A stretch of DNA of 64,000 nucleotides. Source: Lasiosphaeris hirsuta. Its lineage: Eukaryota > Ascomycota > Sordariomycetes > Sordariales > Lasiosphaeriaceae. The stretch covers positions 310,001-374,000 of the forward strand of contig JAUKUA010000006.1 in assembly GCA_030549175.1 (NCBI GenBank), in the 5' to 3' direction. Below the pieces are notes generated by a model, which was given only the letters and a program-made list of their open reading frames with translations, was not told the origin of the DNA and ran no database searches. Both the position numbers and the translations under genes were made by a program. Shown piece by piece: positions 9,595 to 21,509 of this stretch (position 1 is its first letter; the number at the start of each line of letters is the position of its first letter).

Positions 9595-11362
9595 CTAATC
9601 CTTGAGTCCCGCTGCCTTGGTCAGGAAGATCATATCCTCCCGCGAAGGACCCGTGCCGACCCAGCCGATAGGCACTCCGACAAACTTCTCAATGAACTCT
9701 ACATAGGCGCGCGCCTGCTTCGGAAGGTCATACTGAGACTGTTAGCAATGGCAGACACACAGAGACGAGACACTCACAAAGCTCTTGGCCGCCGTGGTCG
9801 GCTTCTGCCACCCCTCAAACTCCTTGTATACAACCTCGAGACCCTCGAGGAGGCTCAGGTCGGCCGGGAAGTAGTCGAGCTCCTCGCCGGTCTCGGGGTC
9901 CTTGTATGCGATAGCAACCCTGATGGTAGCGAACGTGTCGAGCACGTCGAGCTTGGTCAGGTTAAGCACGGTGTAGTGGTTGATGGCGGTCGAGTACTTC
10001 AGCACGACCAGGTCGAGCCATCCGCATCTCCGTTTCCTGCCGGTGCTGACACCCCACTCGCGGCCTGCAGGTGTCAGACGAGAGTTTGCGCGGGGCAGTT
10101 TAAGGAGACATACCGATCTGCTGCAGCTTGTCACCATCCTCACCGAGGTCTTCGGTCTTGAAGATGCCTCCGCCCACTCGAGTAGTCTTCAAAAAGTCAG
10201 CGATGAAAGGCAGTCAGGTGGGGGTACAAACATATGCCTTGACCACTCCAATAATTTGGCTGTCATCGGTTAGCATAAATCCTATCAAAGGAGCTCACAG
10301 GACATACTCGAGCTTCTTGGGGTCAATCGCGAGACCGGTGAAGATGCCGCCAAGGCCCGTGTTGCTGCTGGTGACGTAGGGGTAGGTGCCGTAGTCAATG
10401 TCCAGCATCAGGGCGTTGGCGCCCTCGATGAGGATCTTGATGTCGCGGTCCTGGGCCTCCTTCATGTACTTGACGGCGTCGGTGCAGTACGAGGCCAGCT
10501 TGGGGCGGTACTCGTTGAAACGCGCAATCTCCTCCTCGACGTCATACTGCAGCAGGTCGCCGAACCGCTTCTTGAATCCCGATGCCAGCCGGCGTAGCTT
10601 GGTCTCAAAGACGGCCTCGTTGAAGATCTCGTGGACGCGAATGCCACTTCTCTATACCCCCCCCCCCCCTTCCGAGTCAGCGCACAGCAAAGCGAGAGGG
10701 ACAGTGGACACGCACGGCAGACTTGGTGCTGTACGAGGGGCCGATACCGCGGCCGGTGGTTCCGATCTTCTCGTTGCCCAGCTCCACCTCTTCCAGCCCG
10801 TCAACGGCGGCGTGCAGGTCGAAGTTGACCTGGCAGCGGTCCGAGACGAGGATGCGGTTGTGGACGTCGGTCAGGCCCTTGGCCTCGAGCTCGGCGAGCT
10901 CCTTGAAGAAGCTGGGGACGTGGAAGACGACGCCGGAGCCGATCAGGTTCATGCAGTTGGGGTTGATGAGGCCCGAGGGGAGCAGGTGGAAGCTGTACGA
11001 GACGCCGTTCGCGACTTGTCGGGCTATGGTTAGCGACGCCATTCGCCTCGGTGGGTCGCAATGAGTCAACATACCGATAGAGTGGCCGGCGTTGTGGCCA
11101 CCCGCGGCCCTGGCGCAGATCTGCGCCTTGGGGCAAAGGATATCGGTCAGCTTTCCTGTGCGGCGTCAGTCGCGGTGCTGCGTTTGCATGGGATGCCTTT
11201 TGTGCATCGCGTTGCGCAGCTCAGTTTAGTGTTGCGCCCGCGGGGTATTCTGTAAAACATACCTTTGCCCTCGTCGCTGTGCACGCGGTCAGTCGGCAGT
11301 CTCCAAAACAAGCCAATTGGGCCAACTCACCCCCATTGCGACCCCAGAATGATAGTGGCCAT
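9595..11362 (-). CDS. ADE12: Adenylosuccinate synthase (IMP--aspartate ligase), 434 aa, 9 exons
   Basis: Catalyses GTP-dependent condensation of IMP with aspartate, the first committed step to AMP, in the cytosol. Exons (minus strand): 11331-11362, 11263-11276, 11075-11155, 10716-11014, 10651-10299, 10232-10259, 10114-10186, 9778-10064, 9595-9732. All eight junctions are GT-AG and keep frame; the sum is 1305 nt. Visible motifs: GSQWGDEGKGK (GTP P-loop, assembled across three exons), [37 protein letters not shown] and TGPSRE near the end. Length equals the family norm. Exon 2 is only 14 nt and exon 6 only 28 nt. The fourth intron has a poly-C (poly-G on the coding strand) tract between its CTGAC branch site and its acceptor. 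The gene looks intact. Confidence 0.95.
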
Positions 11363-12613
11363 GATGTCGCGGGTTGCGTGGCTTGCCGGGATATCACAGC
11401 AAGAACAGGAGCAGATCGCAAGTCGCGTCAGGGAAGAAATGCCGCGAAAAAGTGCTCCGATGTGCCTCCCGAAGTCGACGAGAAAGAATTTCAGTGCGGG
11501 GGAGGGGCACTTTTCAATTACGCAATCAGAGAGCTGACTTCCCACTGTATATTTGCCGCAGCGCAACGGCTTCCACACTTTTTCCACGTTCCACTCTGGT
11601 CTGCATTGTGCACGGGATGGGAGGGTGGAATTGGGTGTCGGCCATGCCGTCGTCCGTGCCGTGTTTATCTCTATTATTCTAGAATATTTCCCTTGCGAAC
11701 TGCGTCCGCGTCTACTTGTCTCCCGCGCCGTTGGATCACCGTCCAACTGATCTGTGTGCAAGATCTGACTTGCAGGAGGAGCCCGCACGCCCCACAGGGC
11801 TAGAGAAAGTTCCCCCCCTGCATTGGCAAGCGGGGCCGGAGGGGTTGATGAGGGAAATCCTCAATTTGACTTTGGCATGTTCGATATTAGATGCCGTCGC
11901 ATTTCTTTTATGTGGGGACCTAGATATCTTGAGCGGTTTCTCGTTCTCGATTCCCGATTTCCAAACCTTCGCCCCTCAATCAGCGAATCGCCTTGGCGCA
12001 ATGTGCAACTAACTGTCTTGCGATCCAACGTAGCAATTGCTCCCATGCGACTACACTAGCTCCTTCTGTGCTATGCCAACATGCTTACGCAGAAACACGA
12101 CGCGCTGTCTGATCCTTGCCACGGTAGCTCCCGCACCGCCATTAACGACTTCGACGACCGCCAGCCATCGCGTCTCGATATTTTTCTCCTGCTATCGCGT
12201 GTGAGCAATCGCAACCAGCGGACAGCAATGAGGCGGATGGCCGTGCCTCACGTCGATGCCGATGGCCTCTGCTGATGGCCTCTGCTGATGGCCTCTCCCG
12301 GTGCTGTCGCTCTCCAATTGGGATATTTTCGTCGGATAGCCGCAGACAACGACCGGGCCACCTCTACCAGCGCCCTCACAACCCACCCGAAACAGATGCG
12401 ATCGAATGCGAACTCGCGATCCCACTGCATTGCGGCTCGGCGATGTCGGGCTGACACCAAAAGCGGCTGACAAACAGCTGTGCTGCCAATCAGCACTCGC
12501 GCCGATCGCATGCCAAGCCGCAGGGGCTGGAAATGAACGTCGAACCAAATGCTGACACCGACAGCTCTCGACACACAGGCTTGGCCAAACATGTAGCCTC
12601 GCCCGCAACAAGA
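11363..12613. other. Divergent promoter region between ADE12 and the mannosyltransferase gene
   Basis: About 1.25 kb between two divergently transcribed genes. Open frames here have no conserved features. A direct repeat of GATGGCCTCTGCT occurs two to three times at about 12259-12297. Confidence 0.55.
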
Positions 12614-14076
12614 ATGGGACTGGCGATAATCGCTCAGCGGCCTCTCGTCTTGCTCGGGCAGCTTCGCCGCCGTCTCTCGCGCCGCGCCGCGCTCCGTCTC
12701 AACATCGTGCTTGCCGTCGCACTCGCCCTCTTCCTCGAGTCTGTCCTCCACGTCCGCTCCCACGCCATCCCCCGCCCGCCGCGCGACCTCGACGAGCCAT
12801 TCTCGATCCAATGCCGCGACCCCGCCGTTGCCGCCGCGGCCCCCCGCGAGAATGCCACCTTCGTCATGCTCACGCGCAACAGCGAGAGGGACCAGGCCCG
12901 CAGCACCATTGAGAACATCGAGCGCCAGTTCAACCAGTGGTTCAACTACCCCGTCCTCTTCCTCAACAACGAGCCCTGGGACCCCGAGTTTGTGCGGGTG
13001 CTGAACGCCTCGGTCAGCGGGCTGGCCACGTTCGCGGTTGTCGACAAGGGGGACTGGGGGTATCCCGCGTGGATGGACGTGGACGATGCGAAGGCCAAGA
13101 TCGCGGCCCAGGGCAGCGAGGGGATATACAAGGCCGGGGCGGAGTCGTATCACCACATGTGCCGCTTCTATTCGGGGTAAGCAACCGCGGGGAAGGGGTT
13201 AGGGAATGCAGCTGACACGCGCAGCAACTTCTACGCCGTCGAGGCGCTCCAGAAGTACCGGTGGTACTGGCGGCTGGAGCCCAGCGTCGAGTTCATGTGC
13301 GCCATCACCTATGACCCGTTCGCCGAGATGGCGCGCCGCGGCAAGGCCTACGGGTACACGGTCGCGCTGTGGGAGGTCCCCGAGACCTGCCCCAGCCTTT
13401 TCCGCGCCGTCGACGACTTCCGGTCGGACGAGGGGATGCCTGCCGCGCCCATGTGGCGCGCCATGATCACCCCGTCGCGGGCGCCCTGGCCGATCCGCCG
13501 TCTGCTGGGGTGGTGGAGCACGGCCCACCGTACCCGCGGCGGCGACCGGTGGAACTACTGCCACTACTGGAGCAACTTTGAGATTGCCGACCTCGACTTC
13601 TTCCGGGGCGACGCGTACCAGGCGCTGTTCCAGCACCTGGACCGCACCGGGGGGTTCTACAGCGAGCGGGCAAGTCCCCGGCCCCCTTACCTACCGAGGT
13701 ATCCTGCTAACCCATCCAGTGGGGCGACGCCCCCGTCCACGCCCTGGCCGTGCACCTCCTGCTGCCGCCAGAGAAGCTGCACCACTTCGCCGACATCGGG
13801 TACTACCACGAGCCCTTCTTCCAGTGTCCGGGGAACGCGCCGGGCGGGCAGCTGCTCAACGTGACGGCGCTGGGCGACAGCGCGCAGTCGTCGCCCGAGA
13901 GCCCCGGCGCCATCGGCTGTCGGTGCCAGTGTCCGGACGGGCGCCGGCGCAACAACCGCGGCGTCTGCCTCAACGCGCTGCAGGCCCCAGCTGCGTTCCA
14001 TCGGCCGGGCTGGTGGAGGCGGTGGAGGCAGTTTTATCCGTATACCATTGGGATGGAGAGGGATGTTGTTTTTTGA
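12614..14076 (+). CDS. KTR/MNT1-type alpha-1,2-mannosyltransferase (GT15), 454 aa, 3 exons
   Basis: Golgi enzyme that adds alpha-1,2-mannose from GDP-mannose to O- and N-glycans. Exons 12614-13176, 13225-13669 and 13720-14076. The start at 12614 puts a short cytoplasmic tail (to about residue 27) before a signal anchor (LNIVLAVALALFLESV), as expected of a type II Golgi protein. The GT15 core follows: ATFVMLTRNSE, the MCRFYSG/NFY junction spliced across intron 1, WYWRLEPSVEF, YCHYWSNFEIADLDFFRG (conserved acidic site) and GGFYSERWGDAPVH across intron 2. Intron 2 has a GC donor (CGG|GCAAGT), a known rare class. The C-terminal CxC region (CRCQCPDGRR) matches the family's terminal cysteines. Full length, no disruption. 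Confidence 0.93.
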
Positions 14077-15024
14077 GGGGTGGGCTAGGGTTGTGAGTCT
14101 GGTGATGTCCGTCTAGCTGGAGTATCGGGGCAGCTGAGCTGCTGGACGTATTCTGGGGTTCTAGGTGGCTGGTCGGGTCGAAAACGACCCACCCGTGCGG
14201 GCGGCGTCGCGTTGGAGCTGAGTACGAGCCCCGGGCTAGGCGGGGTGTATAAAGGTTCAGAATTAGAGACCTCGTAGGGTAGCCGAAAGTGTATAAAGCA
14301 GCATTACCTGACAGCAATATGAAAACTTGGAAACGCCTCGTATGAACTAATCGACCACTGCGGGCCAACCCCCTAGCCTGAGTATCACAGCTAGGACTCG
14401 TAGGGTGGTGACCATCTAGCTAATATCGTCGTTATAGATCAATTCTACGCCCTTTACAGTATCGAATTCGACCTTTTCCAGTTAGTTACCGTCACGGTGC
14501 CCATGTAAGACTCATAGCAACCCCTATATCATACTGACGCAGGAAGGTCAGGGTATGCAGGTCCAGGGGTAGGGACCTAAGAAGGCCGGGGTCGGCCACA
14601 CGGATCTAAGAATTGTTACACAGGCCAGCCACAGTGAGGCTGGGGTGTGGTAATCACAAGGTGAGTAATCAGGTGAAGAATCAGACGGTAGAGCTATGAC
14701 CAGTTACGACTCGACTACATAGATCGTGATCTGGGGAGAAGATGGTACAGGAAGATGGAATGAGGCGACAACGATAAACACGATACAACGTAGTTACAAG
14801 TTAAGAGAAACAGAAGGGATCATAAGATTATATTACTCCTTAGCATCACTGAAGTTTAACTGATAATCTTTCTAGGTCTATTCTAAAAGGACAGAGAAGT
14901 TTCTTTCTTCTCGAGGATCCATTACCATATACCCGTCTCTTTTATCTTGAAGGCTATATATATATTGGGCACAAGTGGGCCCATAAGTAAGCCCACACAT
15001 AACCCTAACCCTATAACATCATAT
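14077..15024. other. Intergenic, AT-richer flank of the LINE
   Basis: No supported gene in about 950 bp. The right end carries a telomere-like 14-mer (14999-15012) a few bases before the LINE target-site duplication. Confidence 0.5.
14999..15012. repeat. Telomere-like motif ATAACCCTAACCCT at the LINE 5' flank
   Basis: Two tandem units of the fungal telomere repeat complement (CCCTAA) in a 14-base match that recurs, reverse complemented, at 30376-30389, next to the tail of another LINE fragment. Confidence 0.7.
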
Positions 15025-15034
15025 CAGAGTACTG

Positions 15035-16839
15035 GAAGCCGAAGGCCAACAGTAGAAACAACAGAGTACGGCGAGATAAGTCTGGGATTGCCCAGCGTGA
15101 TAGGAATGAAGCCGGCGGCAGTGAAAGCCACCATCAAAGGGAATGGATGGTCGGTCTTCCTACGTAAGGGAGACTGGGACAAGAGGACCGATGCCATGGC
15201 AAAGGCCAAGGCAGCAAGGATGCTCCTCCAGGAAAACGTAGAGTGGATCACCTACGCCCTAGAGAAAGTGCCTAGGTCAACCATGACCCTAGAGGGACCT
15301 CGTGAGGTCACGGAGGTCATGATGAAACAAGAGGCACAGGCCTCGACGGGGATCCTGCCCGTGAGAGTGGCCCGGACCAGGAACGGGGCATGGTTGGTAT
15401 CGTTCGACGACACCTATATCCTCACGAAAACCTTCAGGCTGTTTGGATCCGTAATCGCGAGGAGACTTCCGCCGAAAAGGAAAATTCTACTGTGCGAGAC
15501 GTGCTACGGGTTCTACTGGGCAAGGGACTGTACAGCGAAGGCGGTATGCGGCAGGTGTGGCCGTAAGGAACACACGGACAAGTGCCTCGACCCGCCATAA
15601 TGTCCCAACTACCTAGGACCACACAGGCCCGACAACATGGGCGTATGTACCCTTAGACCGAGGGTCACGAACGAGGGACGGCTCCTGTTCCCTGGTAGGG
15701 CGGACATCGAAGAAGGAAGGAAGGCAGGGGCCAAGGCCCGTAAGGACAAGGCGGCCGCCTAGGAAAAAAAGGAGGCCAAGGCGACGAAGAAAGCGGAGGC
15801 CACAATCAGGGCAGCTGCAGAAAAGGAGGTCTCCAGGGGCAGAAGGGGAAAAACCTTTCTAGAGGCCGAGGCCAGGGCCGAAGCCAGGGCTAAGGAGGCT
15901 GCAGCAGCGTGGATCGCCCTACCCACGTAAGATAAAGAGACTCCGGCAAGAACGGAGTCGACGGATATCTACGGAGCGACCCCTCCCATCCTAGCCCCTG
16001 CTATGCGGCCAGAAGACGTCCCCCTACCGACCGTCGAAGATAGGGAAATGACGGAAGCCCCCGAACCCACGGGTAACATCGGGACCCCGGCGAGCGGCGC
16101 GACGTTTAGTATCCTAGAGGTCTTGATCGTACATGGCATCGACATGATTACGGCGGGGAGACAACCCAAAGAGGCCCTGGAACAAACAGTCCAGGAGACC
16201 ACGAGGGTAATAGGCGAGAGGGCCGAGACCTGTGACGAGGAAGAGCTGAGGGCGCTAAAGGCCCACGGGGAAAAGCTCTAGGTAACGGCCGAGAGACACG
16301 GCCTCAGGGTCGACCGGGTGCTAATGGCCAGGGCCATGGTGACGGCGGCCTAAGACCGAGAAAACTAGAAACCGGCCGTAGAGACTAACCTCGAATCGTA
16401 CTTCCGGATAATGTGCGAGGCCATGGAAATCGACGAGGACATGGACTAAGAGGACATCCAAGGAACCCGCCAGGTAGCACGGCAGTGGAGGGAGGAACTG
16501 TTCCGGAGCGCCAGGGCGTATCCCGAGGAGTGGGCGGTAAGAAAGGACGACTAGGCAGAACCGATAAGGGAGGTAATCGGACTGGGGGGACCCTCGGCGG
16601 AATCACCTAGTAACGACACCCCGTCTAGGGAACTACTACCGATGCCGGCCCCACGTAAGACGACGGTAACCCCGATCATACGGGGTATCTTCTTTAGGGA
16701 CATATCACCTGACCCCCGGAAGCGGGGGTACGTCCGGATCCTACAAAGGAACTCTCTACTGATCGCACGAAGGCATCGGAGAGCCAGCTCCCTACCTGGG
16801 TCTACACGACTACTATCTCCCTCCCCACTAGGTACCTAA
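15035..16839 (+). pseudogene. LINE ORF1 (gag-like, zinc-knuckle), 8 in-frame stops
   Basis: One continuous frame, open if the stops at about 15598, 15760, 15928, 16279, 16351, 16366, 16447 and 16552 are ignored. All eight are TAA or TAG, mostly where CAA or CAG (Gln) would fit the surrounding sequence. Near 15490-15650 there is a knuckle region with CETCYGFYWARDC, CGRCGRKEHTDKC and a further C..N.LGPH...C unit after the first stop. This is the CCHC pattern of fungal LINE gag proteins, which bind template RNA. Downstream is a charged Ala/Lys/Glu-rich helix (about 15750-15930). No frameshift was found, which argues for point mutation rather than general decay. Confidence 0.75.
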
Positions 16840-16874
16840 TAGGAAGGGATAGAACTAGGTACCCCCGTACACGA

Positions 16875-19800
16875 ATGATCAGAGTCCTCATAGGAAATGT
16901 CGCTAAGACTCTTATGTGTCACGACTCCCTACTCGACCAAGGAGCCTAAGGCAAGTACGACCTGGTCCTCGTCTAGGAACCGTGGTATGCGACGGAGAGC
17001 GATGAGACGAGAGCGCACCCGGCCTACGTGGCCGTGGTAGGAAACAGAACGTACGGTAGGCCGGGGGTGACCATATACTATGTTAAGGACTAGGACTGGG
17101 AACTAACGGGTGACTTCCGATCAGGGGACATAGTAGGGGTCGAAAACGGGGGGCTACGAATCTTCTCAGTTTATAGGAACGCGAGGACCCAGCCCTCCTA
17201 CATTCAGGAAGTCCTAGGGATAAAGAGGGGGGATAAAGAGCTCTTGGTCGCGGGAGACTTCAACGCGGGACATCTACTCTAGTAAGCTGGGAGATACACG
17301 GGGCCGGTAGCGGAAGCCATAGCCACGTGGGCAAACAGAGAGGGACTACATCCCCTAATCCGGGATATACTGACCCGGGGAAGGAACGTCCTAGACCTTA
17401 CATTCTACATAGACCTACAGGCCTATGGTAGCGTTGAGAAGGACAAGGCCACGGGATCGGACCACCTCCCCCTGGAGGTGATAGTGCCAGGAAGAACCAG
17501 CCGGAAGAACCCCGCCTGGAAGCTTAGCCCGCCCGCGATGGAAGACTAGGTTGCCGGAGTGAAGGAGATGGCCTAAGAGCTCCTTACGGAGGTAAGCGGA
17601 AGATGGGAAATAAAAGAGGCCGCCTAAAAACTCCAGGAGGCCCTGGAGCGACCGCTGCGGAGATACGGAAAAAGGGGGTAGTCTGACGGGAAAAGGTAGC
17701 CGTGGTAGAACGAGGAACTTAAGGCGACAAGGACATACCTCCGGGTAGCCAAGGATCAGGGAGATGAAAGGACACGGGCCCTAGCACACGCGGCGTATAG
17801 GAGAAAGGTCAGGACAACCCGTACGGGGTACTGGCACGAAAAGGTCCAAAAGGTAACCAAACCAGGGGACCTGTAGAAAGTGATAAGGTGGCGGGAACGC
17901 CGGGCGCCGGCGGACGCCCTGCCGAGCCTCATCCCAAGGGGAGGGGGTCTAGCTAGCCGCACGGCGGCGTACGCGGCGGCTATCATACACGATGAACTGG
18001 TAGTACCACGGTACGGTTCCGACCTCACGGACGCCGAGTACTTTGGTATCCTACAGCTTAGACTACCACGGCACATACCGTGGAGTACCGAGGTCACAGA
18101 GGAGGAGGCTTACCGGGCGTGCTGCGGGGTACGGACGACGGTACCAGGGCCGGACGGAGTGACGACGGCCATGCTGAAGGCCGCCTGGCACGACGAGACA
18201 ACAGGCCCGGGCGGAGAAGTAGCTAAGATCCCCTCGGCCCTCGCGGTCATACTCACTGCCTTATATGGGGCGTACCTACGGGTAGGATAGTACCCTAAGG
18301 TGTGGAAAGTCGCGGAAGTGGTACCTATCCCTAAGATAGGGCGCTCCAGAACGAACACAAAGGGCCTAAGACCGATCTCGCTCTTACCCTGTGCCGAGAA
18401 AGGCTTAGAGAGGCTGGTGGCGGGGAGAATGGGAGTCCTAGCCATACAGGAGGGCCTTATCCACCCACAACACGTAGGCGGGGTGCCACAGCGATCGGCA
18501 ACGGACCTACTGGTGGCAGCGATCCACGATGTGGAAGATACACGGGCAAGGGGCCTGGTAGTAGGGGCAGTCACGGCCGACGTGGAAGACGCCTTTAACA
18601 TGGCACAGAAGCGAAGACTAGAATGGAAGCTCGTAGAGACGGGGTGGGACCGTACCACAGCCTACTTCTACACCGCCTTCCTGACGGACCGAGTCGCCAC
18701 GATCAGGGGAGACCCGACGGGGACCCAGCGACCGACACCGGGGGGACTGCCACAAAGCTTCCCCCTCTCGCCCATCCTCTTTACACTATACCTCGCGGCA
18801 ATGGTGAAGGACGACCAGACCTACTACTACGCGGACGACGTCACGGTCATCATGACGGGCAAGACGGAGGAATCGGTCCGGGCCAAACTCACGGCGAGGC
18901 TCGGGGAGCTCCTGACCTGGGAAAAGAGTAACGGAGTCCCTTTCGACGGCACGAAGAGCGAGTACATCCTCTTCACGCCAAAGAAGGGCCCAAGACCGGA
19001 CATCCTCGTGCAAGGAGTCGTCGCACCGCACAAGGAGGCGCTTCGGTGGCTGGGAGTGTGGTTTGACCCGCTGCTACACTTCAGGGCGCACGCAAAGGCG
19101 GTGGCAGCGAGGGGCAAGCCAACGACCGCGCTCCTGGACCGCATATCAGGCAAGGTCAAGGGACTAGCCCCAAGGCTCGCGGTCCAGGCGGTCAAGACGA
19201 TCCTCCTACCAACGCTGCTGTATGCGGCGGAGGCGTGGCACGGCCGGCGCGGCGAGTGCTTCGTCAACGACACGCTGGACGTGGTGGTCAACGACGGCCT
19301 CCGAGCGGCGCTACCGGCGTGGAAAACTACAAGGACCGCGGTGCTGCACCTAGAGTCCGGAGTCCCCACGGCCCAACACCTGGTCGAGGCCCGGAAGGAT
19401 GCCTTCGCGAGAAGGCTCATCCGACTAGGCCGGACACACCCGGTGATCCGAAAGCTGCACAAGCTACGCGCCCCTGGTAGAAAGAACGATACGCTCCTGG
19501 AAAAGATCGCCCGACGCGTTGGGGGGGCGCCCCCCCTGCACGACGACCTCCTACAGACCAAAGGAGTTGGGAAGGAGGCCCCGATGGAAGCCCTGGCCGC
19601 GGCCGCCGCCCTAGATGGAAAATGGCGGGCACGCCACGCGGAAGAAAGGAAGCGCCGACTGCAGTGGCACTGGTGGGACGGAGCCCCCGAGGACTACCGG
19701 TACTGGGAGATCTGCTGGAAGGACAGGCCACCGGAACTGGCCCTGTCCCGCAAGGCCCACGCGGCCTTGTTGGCAGAAAGGACCGGCCATGGGGACTTCA

Positions 19801-20096
19801 AGGAGTACCATGAACGATTCAACCACGACCCGGAGACCTGGGGACCCTGCGAATGCGGTACTAACAAGAACCGAGGACACATGTTCACGTGCTCACTGAA
19901 CGCAAGAGCGCTTCCCAGCTACAACGGCAGCCCGCTACAGATGGTATGGAGGAGGTCCAAGAAATGGCTCGACCTGTTCGGGGGCTTCGCGGATAAGTTA
20001 CCAGGAAGAAAATACTGGCAACAACGTAAGCGGGAAGAAAATACCGCGCAGACTGACGCTGAAGAGGAGGCCCTGGCGGGGGCCCCAACAAATTGA
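16875..20096 (+). pseudogene. LINE ORF2: APE endonuclease and reverse transcriptase, 13 in-frame stops in the first 472 codons
   Basis: The ATG at 16875 opens a frame that runs to TGA at 20094-20096 (1073 codons). Endonuclease motifs: QEPWY-like at about 16975 (one stop just before it), AGDFNAGH (about 17255) and GSDHLPLEV (about 17456). Reverse transcriptase: PGPDGVTTAMLKAAW, LRPISLLP, AFNMAQ, GGLPQSFPLSPILF and the catalytic YYADDVTV (about 18824-18850). C-terminal zinc motif CECGTNKNRGHMFTC near 19850. Thirteen stops, all TAG or TAA, lie before 18291 at Gln/Trp-like positions (for example PW*NEEL, DL*KVIRW). None occurs between 18291 and the end. The clean part alone could still be translated but lacks the endonuclease. 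Confidence 0.85.
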
Positions 20097-20408
20097 GAAA
20101 GGATGGCTTTTCCCCACGGGGGTTTTTATGCATCTTAGGCTGATGGGCGAGCGAGCCGGGCAGGTGAGGCCCGGAAGCGGCATTTAAAGGGGTTCGGAGC
20201 TCGGGGGAGCATGGTACTGTCGGCCCGGGGACCCCGGGCCAGGACTCTCCTATCGGTGGACAGGGCGGAGGATCTCCTTATCGTAGTGGGCCGTGGGCCT
20301 CAGGCGTTTGCGGGGACTGCGAGAGCCTTGCTGTGCGATTGCCCCTACGGGGCATAACCCTGCACAATAAAATTTCAATCAATCAATCAATCAATCAACA
20401 GAGTACTG

Positions 20409-21500
20409 AGGCTTTGGTACAGAATAGGAACTTCCCGTACCACTTACTAGCCACTACGTCATAGTCAGGACCACAAGGCCTGTAGATCTAGTATTTTAGG
20501 CCAACAGGAGCAATAGGCCCGCAGATCCTGACTGTCAGTGCCACAGAGTAACCGCTATGAAATTACAGGGCTTGAGGGCCTAAAAGGCCTATAGATTTCA
20601 CACTCTTGCCCCATAAAAGTGGCCACTGCACCCTCGTATTGAAGGAGGTAGCTGATAAGCCCCCACTAGGACTGCCGAAGGCCACGTGGCCACAGGCAGA
20701 TGCGAGCCGACGCACACACCTATAATAGAGGCCCTCTCGCACTCTCCAGACCAGTTAGATAACCATCAATTCATCAACTGTTTTGCTGCTCTTTTCCATG
20801 ACTCCATTCCCAAGTGCTCTGTGACCCTTAACATCCCTTCGTGACTCATGGGTACCTAATGGGCCCGGTCAAAACCACCTGTCACCACTGAAGCTAAACT
20901 CCGGAGAACGTCAGGGTTTAGGTCTTCAAAAGAGATAACTACGACAGCTGGGAGGTCTATGACTCGAAAGACCTATCGAATCGTCATACTGATTTTTTAA
21001 CTGACTACTACAGCTCCGACCACGATGTTGAGGTTATGTAGCCGTCTATGATAAATCTGAAGTCTGGTGACGTTACCTAGTATGGGCCAGGTCCACTGGG
21101 TGGGCCGGCTTAGCTTGTTAGTGGTACCTAGATCTTAGCTTGGCCCGTGGCTGTACCTGAGGATCCATCGACCTGTGTACAGGCCGAAAGCCACTGACCA
21201 CGTGATGGTATGGATTCCCTTTGGAGGGTGATCCTTGTTGTTGGAGGTGTGTTGTGTTCACTATAGGCCCAGGTCAAGGAGGTACTTTACCCTATTGACC
21301 TTAGGTGAGCTCAGCAGTGTGACAAGAACCATAACACTAAGGCAACTATAGAGAAGCCCGAGCCAGAGCCAGAGCTATCGCCAGTGTCAAGGAGTAGGCT
21401 TGTTATCAAGCCAACGCCCAGGAGCGGTTCAATAGTCAGTAGGTAGTACGTAAGAGCCAGCCGCCACCAAAAAAAACGTGTGCACCTCCCCCTCTGAAGC
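20409..21500 (+). pseudogene. Eroded, unidentified ORF (core 20901-21446)
   Basis: Read in one frame, 20901-21446 gives a protein-like sequence broken by about ten stops, mostly TAG. It has acidic and aromatic segments (RDNYDSWEVYDSKDL, DFLTDYYSSDHDVEV) and a PEPEPEL stretch near 21360. The family is unknown. TpA-rich composition matches the adjacent LINE 5' part, so this may be a RIP-mutated gene or transposon piece. The sequence 20409-20900 shows no coding signal. Confidence 0.35.
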
Positions 21501-21509
21501 CTTCTGTCA

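Larger units (their letters stand above)
15035..20398 (+). mobile_element. Non-LTR retrotransposon (LINE), 5'-truncated, RIP-mutated
   Basis: Bounded by a perfect 10-bp direct repeat CAGAGTACTG at 15025-15034 and 20399-20408, which I interpret as the target-site duplication. Two ORFs (15035-16839 and 16875-20096) are followed by a 3' UTR and an (AATC)n tail at about 20373-20398. ORF1 begins without its own start, so the 5' end is truncated. The APE-type endonuclease, reverse transcriptase and C-terminal zinc motif without an evident RNase H suggest a Tad-like fungal clade; clade assignment is inferred. The first two thirds carry many TAG/TAA codons and CTA/GTA-rich codon use, while the last 1.8 kb is clean. 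Confidence 0.85.

Noticed and set aside
15598..18290. Alternative genetic code (TAR read as Gln) in the LINE
   Set aside because: Normal CAA/CAG codons occur in the same ORFs, several stops fall at Trp positions (PW*NEEL), and host genes use TAG/TAA as terminators.
17756..19561. Minus-strand ORFs within the LINE
   Set aside because: Shadow frames of the reverse transcriptase; amino-acid composition is the antisense of GC-rich codons.
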